DNA from: DATKZH01 sp964475955
Lineage (GTDB): Bacteria; Planctomycetota; Planctomycetia; Pirellulales; Thermoguttaceae
Assembly: GCA_964475955.1 (NCBI GenBank)
Contig: CAYYZY010000279.1
Coordinates: 1-8,269 of the forward strand
Length of the DNA: 8,269 nucleotides
Direction of reading: 5' to 3'
Position numbers and translations under genes: made by a program
Shown: positions 1 through 5,557 of the stretch, piece after piece
How positions within the stretch are numbered: the stretch's first letter is position 1
Layout: each line of letters begins with the position of its first letter
Notes under the pieces: generated by a model
Databases searched by the model: none
The model's input: only the letters and a program-made list of their open reading frames with translations
What the model was told of the DNA's origin: nothing

Positions 1-41
1 TCGCTGGGCTTTGTCGGAAAACGGCCGGAGCAGGGCGATCG

Positions 42-109
42 GTAGGGTGCGTGCTTGCCCGCACGCCGGAAAACCGTGGTGCCCGCGTGGGTGCAAGCAC
101 CCACCCTAC
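42..109. repeat. Long imperfect palindrome (REP-like) downstream of rpmA
   Basis: The left arm (42-69) and right arm (82-109) are reverse complements with a few mismatches. GTAGGGTG at 42-49 pairs with CACCCTAC at 102-109, GTGCTTGC at 51-58 pairs with GCAAGCAC at 93-100, and further pairs CACGC/GCGTG (62-66/85-89) and GG/CC continue toward a loop of about 12 bases. Outer bases GAAAAC (17-22) and GTTTTC (112-117) can extend it. It lies about 80 bases past the rpmA stop codon, so it may stop or stabilise that transcript, but no T-run follows the stem on either strand. A dispersed repeat family is an alternative, since a related 17-mer occurs at 2074-2090. The structure is clear; its function is inferred. 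Confidence 0.75.
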
Positions 110-189
110 GGGTTTTCGAACAGAGCCTAGCGCTTCGGGTCGGTGTATCGTGGGGAAGCCGCGACCGCGGGGGGAAGGTTCGCCTGCGG

Positions 190-438
190 TCAGTTCTGCG
201 CGACCACGCTGACGCGGCGGCCGCCGCGGTCGAACCTCACGCAGCCGTCGATCAGGGCGTAGAGCGTGTAGTCGTTGCCCTGGCCCACGCCTCGGCCAGG
301 GTGGAAACGGTTGCCCACCTGGCGCACCAGGATGTTGCCGGCGCGGACTTGCTCGCCGCCGAATCGCTTCACGCCCCGTCGCTGGGCGTTGGAATCGCGC
401 CCGTTGCGGCTCGAACCTTGTCCTTTCTTGTGTGCCAT
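190..438 (-). CDS. rpmA: 50S ribosomal protein L27
   Basis: L27 is a large-subunit ribosomal protein whose N-terminal tail reaches toward the peptidyl-transferase centre. The 82-residue product starts MAHKKGQGSSRNGRDSNAQR and continues with GVKRFGG, AGNILVRQ, GVGQGNDYTLYAL and DG, the standard L27 landmarks in order. Bacterial L27 is usually about 85 residues, so this is full length. The frame stays open upstream to 636, but the start at 438 is fixed by homology to the canonical MAHKK start and by a strong Shine-Dalgarno GAGGAAG (complement of 444-450) five bases before it. There is no Firmicutes-type N-terminal extension that would need cleavage. rplU (L21), the usual upstream partner, is not next to it: the gene 172 bases upstream on the same strand is an unrelated secreted protein. 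Whether obgE follows cannot be seen, as positions 1-189 hold no gene. Confidence 0.97.
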   Translation of the reverse strand: MAHKKGQGSSRNGRDSNAQRRGVKRFGGEQVRAGNILVRQVGNRFHPGRGVGQGNDYTLYALIDGCVRFDRGGRRVSVVAQN

Positions 439-460
439 CTGTGCTTCCTCACCGTGTGTC

Positions 461-487
461 GTCGGGGGTGCGCACCACGACGCACCC
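461..487 (-). promoter_or_regulatory. Possible leader hairpin of rpmA with two alternative folds
   Basis: In the presumed rpmA leader, GGGTGCG (466-472) can pair with CGCACCC (481-487). Alternatively the perfect 10-base palindrome GGTGCGCACC (467-476) can sit in a helix closed by GTCG (461-464) and CGAC (478-481). The two folds share bases and exclude each other. The structure ends 10 bases upstream of the Shine-Dalgarno sequence on the minus strand. Ribosomal protein operons are often controlled by leader structures, so autogenous control is possible. No known L21/L27 leader motif is recognised here, and GC-rich DNA forms such hairpins by chance. Confidence 0.3.
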
Positions 488-556
488 AGGGGTATCTCGC
501 CGGGAGTCCGCCGGTCGGGCAGAACGTGCCCACGCGCGGACCTTAGTGGCTGAAGA

Positions 557-589
557 GGCGGCCACCCCCCTCTTCTTCGGGGGAGCGCC
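557..589 (-). terminator. Possible hairpin terminator between the 611-1492 gene and rpmA
   Basis: GGCG (557-560) pairs with CGCC (586-589), and CCCCC (566-570) with GGGGG (579-583), around an 8-base loop TCTTCTTC. An internal loop separates the two helices. It sits about 20 bases after the stop codon of the minus-strand secreted-protein gene, where a terminator would be expected. No T-run follows it on the minus strand, so it is not a classical intrinsic terminator. It could equally be an attenuator or an RNA-stabilising stem at the head of the rpmA transcript. Confidence 0.35.
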
Positions 590-610
590 GGGCCGGGTAA
601 CCCTATTAGG

Positions 611-1492
611 CTATCGGTAAACCCACTCGTAGTCAACCTCGCCGGGGGCCCCGAGGCGGAATTCCTTCTCGTTCTCGTAATACGGGTCGCCGGGGCGCCA
701 GAAGTTCAGCTTGAGCGTCTTCCGGCTGAACTTGCGGTACTCCAGGAGCGAGGCCCCGGGCTGGTAGGCCTCGGGCGTGTCCTTCCAAAGGTAGGCGTTG
801 GTCAGCCCGGTCACGTAGACGGAGAAGCGGTCGATCCGCGGGTCGACGTCTTCCCAAGTCGCCACGCCCCACACGGTCTCGCCCGGCTTGATCTGGCGGA
901 CCATGTCGACCGAGTTGTGGAACTCCCGGGCGGGGTCTTCCCGCGTGCGGATCGGCCCGAGAGCGACGGGGATGACACGGTCGGGGTACACCTTCGGGAA
1001 CGGCTTTTCGTTGGGGAACTCCCGGGTGGCGATCTCGAACTTGGGAATGAAGCGGATCGGCTCGTCGGAGGGTTGCAGCTCATAGGTGCCGTCGGCCGCC
1101 TTGACCGAGGGCATCGCCTTGCCCGGGTTGGTCACGCTGTACACCATGTACCAAATCAGTTTCTGCTTCATGCGCCCGTTGGACTGCGGCACGTCGACCA
1201 GGATCATGCGCATGGGCTTGAACTTGAATTCCAGGTACCAGATCTTCCGTTCGAAGCGGACCTGCTTGGCCTGGGTGATGTCGGGGTCGGCCGCAACCAG
1301 CTCGACGACCGGGTGCCGGCTGACCGTCTCCGCCTCGTGGAGTTGCGGGTCGACCGATTTCATCACGCCGGGCGCGAGCGAGCGGTACGGGCCGTCCGAC
1401 GCCTGGCCGAACAACGGAACCGCGCACCCCAAGCCGAGGGCAATACCGATCAGGCCGGCCAACCACGTCCACGAGCGGATCGAGCGATTCAT
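611..1492 (-). CDS. Secreted protein of unknown function
   Basis: I do not recognise this 293-residue protein. Residues 1-31 form a signal peptide: basic start MNRSIRS, hydrophobic core of about residues 9-27, and a plausible signal peptidase I site after FGQA. Cys23 is the only cysteine in the region and lacks leucine at -3, so it is not a good lipobox. The mature part is rich in aromatic and beta-type segments (KIWYLEFKFKP near 83-93, KLIWYMVYSV 111-120, RFSVYVTGLTNAYLW 222-236), suggesting a soluble beta-rich domain in the periplasm. The frame is open to 1735, but the start at 1492 is chosen because the signal peptide begins there and the upstream promoter (1706-1735) would start RNA near 1699. 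No strong Shine-Dalgarno is seen, only a purine-rich GAGAGAG about 9 bases before ATG. It looks like a lineage-restricted conserved hypothetical. Confidence 0.85.
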   Translation of the reverse strand: MNRSIRSWTWLAGLIGIALGLGCAVPLFGQASDGPYRSLAPGVMKSVDPQLHEAETVSRHPVVELVAADPDITQAKQVRFERKIWYLEFKFKPMRMILVDVPQSNGRMKQKLIWYMVYSVTNPGKAMPSVKAADGTYELQPSDEPIRFIPKFEIATREFPNEKPFPKVYPDRVIPVALGPIRTREDPAREFHNSVDMVRQIKPGETVWGVATWEDVDPRIDRFSVYVTGLTNAYLWKDTPEAYQPGASLLEYRKFSRKTLKLNFWRPGDPYYENEKEFRLGAPGEVDYEWVYR

Positions 1493-1705
1493 CGGGAAAC
1501 TCTCTCTATTCTGAAGGGGATGCGGTAACCGGCCCCGATCACTATGCGTTGACTGGTTCCCTGCGCGTTCGCCCAACGCCATGAGGGCCTGCAAGAACTG
1601 GGCACACCGGGGACTTGCCGAAAGCGCCTCTTGGAAGCGACGCGGTGACTCACGCCGGCCGCCCCGCGCGCAAGTCGAACAGGACAACGACGCAGGCTCA
1701 GCTTC

Positions 1706-1735
1706 AGTATAGTTACGGCGATCGGCCACCGTCAA
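1706..1735 (-). promoter_or_regulatory. Sigma70-type promoter for the secreted-protein gene
   Basis: On the minus strand, TTGACG (complement of 1730-1735) is followed after 18 bases by TATACT (complement of 1706-1711). Both hexamers match the consensus at five of six positions. Transcription would start near 1699, leaving an untranslated leader of about 206 bases before the start codon at 1492. A run of A residues on the minus strand (1736-1741) lies just upstream of the -35 and could act as a modest UP-like element. Confidence 0.7.
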
Positions 1736-1763
1736 GTTTTTCGTGCCCCCCAGAAAGGCTTGG

Positions 1764-1817
1764 CCTTGCGGGGTAACGCCAAACCCTCCGGCAGAGTGGT
1801 GTTCGGCGGCCGCAAGG
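1764..1817. repeat. Inverted repeat upstream of the 611-1492 promoter
   Basis: CCTTGCGG (1764-1771) and CCGCAAGG (1810-1817) are perfect reverse complements 38 bases apart. A nested dyad TTGGC (1760-1764) / GCCAA (1778-1782) shares the left arm. It lies about 30 bases upstream of the -35 element of the minus-strand promoter, so a regulatory role is possible, but short GC-rich dyads are common in such DNA. Confidence 0.4.
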
Positions 1818-2073
1818 TGGCGCTACCGCTTTCGGACCGGAGGCGTTGCATCCGCTCCATGCTTCGCCAATTCTCGTGGCATCCCGAAATGCGCCATCCG
1901 CCAAGAATTCGCGGCCCCCCCATTCGTGCAATTCAACCGCCATAACCGGCATACTCGGGATAACCTGCGCTAGATCGGCAAGAGCTTTCGGTCCAGTCGG
2001 CGTTTGCGTTAACACCCGTGGAACCGTTTTACGATGACTACACAGCGGACGGAAGATTGAGAGACTTTCGTTC

Positions 2074-2090
2074 GAGGGTGCGAGCTTGCC
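2074..2090 (+). repeat. 17-base copy related to the palindrome arm at 43-59
   Basis: GAGGGTGCGAGCTTGCC here matches TAGGGTGCGTGCTTGCC at 43-59 at 15 of 17 positions, in the same orientation. Here the following bases do not form the long palindrome seen at 42-109, so this could be a lone half-site of the same dispersed repeat. With only two relatives in the window, the family assignment is tentative. Confidence 0.35.
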
Positions 2091-2140
2091 GGGGTGCGGC
2101 CGATGGGGTGAACGTACCCAAGCGAGCGCGAGTGCCGAGC

Positions 2141-2264
2141 CGTGTGCCGGAATGAACGTCACGGCGGGGCGACCTACCCCCAAGAGGGGATCGCTTCCCC
2201 CTGTGGTTACTGGGCAACCAAGTGGGAGGGCGGGCCGTTCAACCGCGGATCATTCCGGCACACG
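2141..2264. repeat. Perfect 15-base inverted repeat bounding 124 bases (MITE-like?)
   Basis: CGTGTGCCGGAATGA (2141-2155) and its exact reverse complement TCATTCCGGCACACG (2250-2264) face each other across 94 bases. The trinucleotide AGC is present directly outside both ends (2138-2140 and 2265-2267), as a short target duplication would be, though three bases can match by chance. The interior has no coding frame of note and contains small stems such as TGGTT/AACCA (2204-2208/2216-2220). It may be a small non-autonomous element, a structured RNA, or a two-site operator. Confidence 0.55.
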
Positions 2265-2485
2265 AGCGCACCCTTTTCGAGGCGCCGTCGGCGACGCCCG
2301 GCTTCGCGCGGTGCTGCCGGCTGGTGAGGCGCGACCTTTACCAGCGCGCGCCGGACGCCAGAAAAGGCCCTCGGTCGTGACTGCCCGTGCCGGCTGAGCG
2401 CCGTCCCGGAGACTGTTCCCGGCAATCGCTGCAACGTCTTGTTCTTGCGCGGGTTACGTCGCATGAGCCAAGTGTCCGTAGCGGC

Positions 2486-2510
2486 CGTCCCCACGCGAAG
2501 CATGGGAACG
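2486..2510 (-). repeat. Compact 25-base hairpin, better paired as minus-strand RNA
   Basis: Positions 2486-2496 and 2500-2510 pair across a 3-base loop. As plus-strand RNA two of the eleven pairs are C/A mismatches. As minus-strand RNA these become G-U wobbles, giving an unbroken 11-pair stem. This asymmetry suggests that, if transcribed, the minus strand carries the structure. No promoter is evident. It may also be one copy of a dispersed intergenic repeat. Confidence 0.4.
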
Positions 2511-2673
2511 ATGGCCGGGGCGGGAACGACGGCAAGCGTGGATGACGACCCCACGACGGCACAGGATCGCCGCGCCGATCCGTCCTTCGGAGCCTAGGGA
2601 ACCGGGGGAGTTGGCGGGCGCAACGGACACGCTCAAGGCATTGCTGCGGGGTTCCGAGAACTTGGCCGAGCGC

Positions 2674-2699
2674 CGGGGATCGCTTGCTTGAAATCCCCG
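2674..2699. promoter_or_regulatory. Inverted repeat overlapping the -35 of the TPR-gene promoter
   Basis: CGGGGAT (2674-2680) and ATCCCCG (2693-2699) form a 7-base perfect dyad with a 12-base spacer. The right arm starts at the last base of the TTGAAA -35 hexamer and extends into the promoter spacer, so a dimeric regulator bound here would block RNA polymerase. Operator function is inferred from position only. Confidence 0.4.
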
Positions 2700-2716
2700 C
2701 CGGGGCGAATTAGTAT
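2688..2716 (+). promoter_or_regulatory. Sigma70-type promoter for the TPR/DDPF gene
   Basis: TTGAAA (2688-2693) and TAGTAT (2711-2716) are separated by the optimal 17 bases and match the consensus at five and four positions of six respectively. Transcription would begin near 2723, giving a leader of about 164 bases before the start codon at 2887. There is no other well-spaced pair nearby on this strand. Confidence 0.65.
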
Positions 2717-2886
2717 GAACTGCGGCCTCTTTGCTGCTTCCGGTTGCCGTAAGGGAGTGCGCACGGGATCGACCGTTGAATGCGCCTGACGGGTGTTCAG
2801 GCGACGCTGGCGCTCTCCGGCTCGCTCAGCAGCGGGTCGGCACGCCGTTTTCGACTCACCGTTTTCGCCCCCAGGAGTCCTTTCTC

Positions 2887-4086
2887 ATGTCCCCCAGACT
2901 CGCTGTACTGGCCGGAGGAATCATCCTCTTCGGCACGCTGCCGCTGGCGGCTCAAGACCCGGTGTTGAGCCAGATGTACGGTAGCGGCGTCCACGCCTAC
3001 TTCGGGCACGACTACCGTCAGTCGTACGACTACTTGAGCGCCGCCATCGACGGCGGGACCGCCGATCCGCGCTGCTACTACTATCGGGGACTGGCCTTGC
3101 TCCAGTTGGGCCGGCCGGAGGACGCCGCCTTGGACTTCGAACAAGGTGCCCTCCTGGAAGCGGAAGACGTCAACAACTTCTACAACGTCGCCCGATCGAT
3201 ACAGCGGATTCAAGGCAACACCCGCTTGATGCTCGAACAGTATCGCACCAAGGCACGGCTGGAGGCGATGAAGCGCGAAGATCAGCGCCGCCAGGAGCGT
3301 TACGGGGAAATCCAGGCGGCCGAGGAGCGGGTCTTGGAAAACCGGGCCGCGGCGGCTGAGGAGGCGCCCGAGGACCTGCCGCAGCCGCCGACCGTCGAGG
3401 ACCTGATGGGCGGCGGGGTGACGCCGACCACGTCGGTCGGTCCCGACGATGTGCCGGAGGCCGAGGAACCCGCCGAAGCGCCGGCTGAGGCCCCCAAGAT
3501 GGAAGCACCGGCACCGACGGAGGCTCCCGCCAAGCCCGATGTGGTGCCCCCCGCGGTCGACGTGAAGCCGCTTGCCAAGCCAGCCGCCGGCATGGACGAG
3601 GACGATCCCTTCGCGGCCCCCGCGCCGGCCGAGCCCGCCGCCGAAGCCCCCGCTGAGCCGGCGGCCGAAATGCCTGCCGAGCCCGAGGAGGAAGCGGTGC
3701 AGGACGATCCCTTCGCGGCCCCCGCCCCGGCCGAGCCCGCCGCCGAAGCCCCCGCTGAGCCGGCTGCTGAAATGCCTGCCGAGCCCGCAGAGGAACCGGC
3801 GCAAGACGACCCCTTCGCGGCCCCCGCCCCGGCCGAGCCCGCCGCCGAAGCCCCCGCTGAGCCGGCTGCTGAAATGCCTGCCGAGCCCGAGGAGGAAGCG
3901 GCCCAAGACGATCCGTTCGCCGCGCCCGCCGCTACGATGCCGGAGGAGCCCGCGGAGGAGGCTGCCGACGCGAGTCCCTTCCAGGAGGAGAAGCTGGAGG
4001 AAGCGAAGCCGGAAGAGGAGGCGGAGGAGCCGGCCGACGAGTCCGCGCCATCCGACGATCCGTTCGCGCCAGACCCCAAAGAGTAG
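2887..4086 (+). CDS. Secreted TPR protein with acidic DDPF tandem-repeat tail
   Basis: The 399-residue product has a signal peptide (1-22, MSPRLAVLAGG... ending PLAA before QD). Two TPR-like helical hairpins follow at about residues 33-56 (AYFGHDYRQSYDYLSAAIDGG) and 62-95 (YYYRGLALLQLGRPEDAALDF), a scaffold for binding other proteins. Residues 115-160 are rich in Arg, Glu and Ala and likely helical or coiled coil. Residues 160-399 are low-complexity Ala/Pro/Glu/Asp, surely disordered, and contain three 34-residue repeats (239-340), each opening DDPFAAPAPAEP. A fourth DDPFAAPA opens at 341 and the protein ends DDPFAPDPKE. The start is set by AGGAG at 2873-2877, nine bases upstream, and by the signal peptide; the frame is open from 2731 but no RBS supports an earlier start. 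It is a single gene with its own promoter and terminator. Periplasmic or cell-surface location is inferred. Its function is unknown. Confidence 0.88.
   Translation: MSPRLAVLAGGIILFGTLPLAAQDPVLSQMYGSGVHAYFGHDYRQSYDYLSAAIDGGTADPRCYYYRGLALLQLGRPEDAALDFEQGALLEAEDVNNFYNVARSIQRIQGNTRLMLEQYRTKARLEAMKREDQRRQERYGEIQAAEERVLENRAAAAEEAPEDLPQPPTVEDLMGGGVTPTTSVGPDDVPEAEEPAEAPAEAPKMEAPAPTEAPAKPDVVPPAVDVKPLAKPAAGMDEDDPFAAPAPAEPAAEAPAEPAAEMPAEPEEEAVQDDPFAAPAPAEPAAEAPAEPAAEMPAEPAEEPAQDDPFAAPAPAEPAAEAPAEPAAEMPAEPEEEAAQDDPFAAPAATMPEEPAEEAADASPFQEEKLEEAKPEEEAEEPADESAPSDDPFAPDPKE
3601..3933 (+). repeat. In-frame 102-base tandem repeat, three copies plus a partial
   Basis: Copies occupy 3601-3702, 3703-3804 and 3805-3906, with a 27-base partial at 3907-3933. 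The copies differ at only a handful of bases, clustered at the 3' end of each unit where the residues change (EEEAVQ, AEEPAQ, EEEAAQ), plus a GCGGCC to GCTGCT switch between copy 1 and copies 2-3. Copies 2 and 3 are the closest pair, indicating the most recent duplication or gene conversion. Copy number is expected to vary between strains. Confidence 0.92.
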
Positions 4087-4119
4087 CCACGGGCCGTCGC
4101 TCCGTGCGGCCCTGAAGCC

Positions 4120-4175
4120 AAGGGACCCGGTGGCTTTCGTCCTACCGACGAGGCCACGATCCGGGTCCCTTTTTT
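4120..4175 (+). terminator. Intrinsic terminator of the TPR/DDPF gene
   Basis: GGGACCCGG (4122-4130) pairs with CCGGGTCCC (4161-4169), extended by the flanking AA (4120-4121) with TT (4170-4171). Inside, TGGC (4131-4134) pairs with GCCA (4153-4156), and TCGTC (4137-4141) with GACGA (4147-4151), closing on a 5-base loop. Six T residues (4170-4175) follow at once. It lies 33 bases after the stop codon at 4086. On the opposite strand no T-run follows, so it would not stop floA transcription well. Confidence 0.92.
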
Positions 4176-4272
4176 GTTGGCGTCGACCAGCCCGGGCTAT
4201 TGCCCCGCAAATCCTCGGGCAGCCGCGCACCGCGATCCGGCCCACGCCGCGCGTTCTCGAAAGCCAACGGGC

Positions 4273-5289
4273 TTACGTCGGCTTGAAGGCGTTCTTCGCG
4301 CCGCCCTCCAGGTACCCGTCCCGGAACGCCGAGGCCATGGCGAGCGGGACTTCCGTCTCGGCCAGCACCACGCGCGCCCGGTTGCCGGCGACCTCGGCCT
4401 TCATCTCCTGTTCGCGCGCCATGGCCATGGCGCGGCGCTCTTCGGCTTTGGCCCGGGCGACCCGCGTGTCGGCCTCGGCCTGGTCGGCCTGAAGGCGGGC
4501 GCCGATGTTCTGGCCCACGTCGATGTCGGCGATGTCGATCGAGACGATTTCGAACGCCGTCTGCGCGTCGAGCCCCTTCTTCAGCACCGCCCGGGAGATG
4601 CTGTCCGGATTCTCCATCACCTCGAATTGCGTGCTGGCCGAGCCGATGGAGGTGATGATCCCTTCGCCGACGCGGGCGATGATCGTCTCTTCGGTGGCCC
4701 CGCCGATCAGGCTCTCGAGGTTGGTGCGCACGGTTACCCTCGCGCGAACCTTCAACTCCACCCCGTTCTTGGCGATCGCGCTGAGCGTGGAGCGGCCGGC
4801 CTTGGTGGGATCGGGGCAGTCGATCACCTTGGGGTTCACGCTCGTCTGCACGGCTTCGAGCACGTCGCGGCCGGCCAGGTCGATGGCCGCCGCCTGGTCG
4901 AACATCAGCGGGATGTCGGCCCGATGGGCGGCGATCAGCGCGCTGATCACCTTGGGCACGCTGCCGCCGGCCAGGTAGTGGGCCACCAACCGCCGCGTGG
5001 TGATGCCCGTGTCGCGCTCCCGCCCCAGCCCCGCCTGCATCGCCATGATCTTGCCCCGGACGACCACCCGGGAGTTCACCTGGCACAACGCCATGCCGAT
5101 CAGGCTGAACATGCTCACCCGGGCGCTCGACATGTAGGCCTGGAACCAGACCGGGAAGAAGAGGAACAGGACGATCAGCATCGTCACGATGACGACGATC
5201 CCGACCGCCCCCCCGGCGATCCATGCCCAGCCCCACTCCTCGAGCAGGGGAAGCTGCTGGGCCAACAACACGGACAGTCCGGCGAACAT
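4273..5289 (-). CDS. floA: Flotillin-like protein FloA (SPFH family)
   Basis: FloA is a membrane scaffold protein that organises functional membrane microdomains. The 338 residues match the usual FloA length (about 330). Residues 22-48 form one hydrophobic membrane segment (GGAVGIVVIVTMLIVLFLFF), followed by the SPFH core at about 75-250 with family landmarks VNPKVIDCP (151-159), KVRARVTVRTN (180-190), GGATEETIIARVGEGI (196-211) and VSIDIADIDVGQNIG (249-263). A Glu/Ala-rich coiled coil (about 264-315, LQADQAEADTRVARAKAEER and after) mediates oligomerisation in this family. The start is supported by GGGAG (complement of 5296-5300) six bases upstream. It stands alone: an NfeD-type partner, often next to floA, is not adjacent. 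The gene converges on the TPR/DDPF gene and diverges from the dynamin-like GTPase. No terminator was found in the 97 bases between its stop codon and the neighbouring terminator. Confidence 0.96.
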   Translation of the reverse strand: MFAGLSVLLAQQLPLLEEWGWAWIAGGAVGIVVIVTMLIVLFLFFPVWFQAYMSSARVSMFSLIGMALCQVNSRVVVRGKIMAMQAGLGRERDTGITTRRLVAHYLAGGSVPKVISALIAAHRADIPLMFDQAAAIDLAGRDVLEAVQTSVNPKVIDCPDPTKAGRSTLSAIAKNGVELKVRARVTVRTNLESLIGGATEETIIARVGEGIITSIGSASTQFEVMENPDSISRAVLKKGLDAQTAFEIVSIDIADIDVGQNIGARLQADQAEADTRVARAKAEERRAMAMAREQEMKAEVAGNRARVVLAETEVPLAMASAFRDGYLEGGAKNAFKPT

Positions 5290-5364
5290 GGCTTTCTCCC
5301 GTTGCGGCTCCGGAAGGGTCCGCGGGCGGACCGCGACCCGCGGCGCGTCGCACCCGCGACAACC

Positions 5365-5370
5365 AGCATA
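5365..5370 (-). promoter_or_regulatory. Weak -10 candidate for floA
   Basis: The minus strand reads TATGCT (complement of 5365-5370), four of six matches to the -10 consensus. The hexamer 17 bases upstream (TATTCC) is poor, so this would depend on an activator or an alternative sigma factor. Transcription would start near 5358, leaving a leader of about 68 bases that includes the floA Shine-Dalgarno. Confidence 0.3.
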
Positions 5371-5541
5371 GCGAATCCTCCCGCCTGGGAATAGCTCCTA
5401 CCTTCGACGGCCGTCGCGTTTCTCTCGCGGCGAAGACGCCTCGGGTCGGCCGCCGGCAAACTGGGGGGCGGCGGCCGGCGTGAACGGGCTTGGCGGAGGG
5501 CGTGTTGGGCCGGAAAGGGGCGCGCCGCAATCCGGCCCGTC

Positions 5542-5557
5542 TGCTACACTTGGGGTA
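5542..5557 (+). promoter_or_regulatory. Extended -10 element at the GTPase start, possible leaderless mRNA
   Basis: TGC precedes TACACT (5545-5550), making an extended -10 (TGnTACACT). Six bases later comes the ATG at 5557, exactly where RNA would be expected to start. No -35 is recognisable 17 bases upstream, which extended -10 promoters tolerate. No Shine-Dalgarno is present: only GGGG at 5552-5555, too close to the start codon to work. Together this points to a leaderless transcript. Confidence 0.45.

Larger units (their letters stand above)
1736..2687. other. Long spacer (about 950 bases) without a convincing gene
   Basis: Between the divergent promoters at 1706-1735 and 2688-2716 I find no open frame with a start, a ribosome binding site, recognisable protein sequence and the G/C-ending codon bias of the neighbours. 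The only long frame (minus strand, 1713-2183) has roughly even third-base composition and runs through a promoter. The stretch contains several dyad elements, listed separately at 1764-1817, 2074-2090, 2141-2264 and 2486-2510. No tRNA, tmRNA, RNase P or SRP RNA signature was seen. It may hold decayed genes, dispersed repeats or an unrecognised RNA. Confidence 0.55.

Noticed and set aside
55..546. Plus-strand open frame over rpmA
   Set aside because: It is antisense to the unmistakable L27 gene, with no RBS, and begins inside the palindrome.
1420..1492. Lipobox at Cys23 of the secreted protein
   Set aside because: The residues before the cysteine are L-G-L-G, with glycine rather than leucine at -3, and a better signal peptidase I site follows at FGQA.
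2030..2035. Plus-strand -10 TACGAT with upstream TTAACA
   Set aside because: The spacing is only 15 bases and no gene starts downstream.
1713..2183. Minus-strand open frame of 156 codons in the long spacer
   Set aside because: It runs through the -35/-10 of the 611-1492 gene, has about even third-base composition unlike the strongly G/C-ending neighbours, no ribosome binding site and no recognisable domain. A decayed gene cannot be excluded.
3601..3933. CRISPR-like array
   Set aside because: The repeats are 102-base direct tandem copies without spacers and encode protein in frame.
3601..4086. DPF motifs as clathrin-adaptor-like binding sites, suggesting an endocytosis-like system
   Set aside because: DPF motifs bind the AP2 appendage in eukaryotes, but this protein has a signal peptide and would be outside the cytoplasm; a three-residue match is weak evidence.
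4120..4175. Bidirectional terminator also serving floA
   Set aside because: The stem is symmetric, but T residues follow only on the plus-strand side.
2797..4245. Minus-strand open frame of 482 codons over the DDPF gene
   Set aside because: It is an antisense shadow of the repetitive GC-rich coding sequence and reads as Gly/Arg/Leu low complexity. The plus strand has the promoter, RBS, signal peptide, TPRs and terminator.
3572..4492. Plus-strand open frame in another phase across the repeat and the terminator
   Set aside because: Its translation is Pro/Arg/Ser low complexity, it passes through the intrinsic terminator, and it arises from the 102-base repeats being in phase in all frames.
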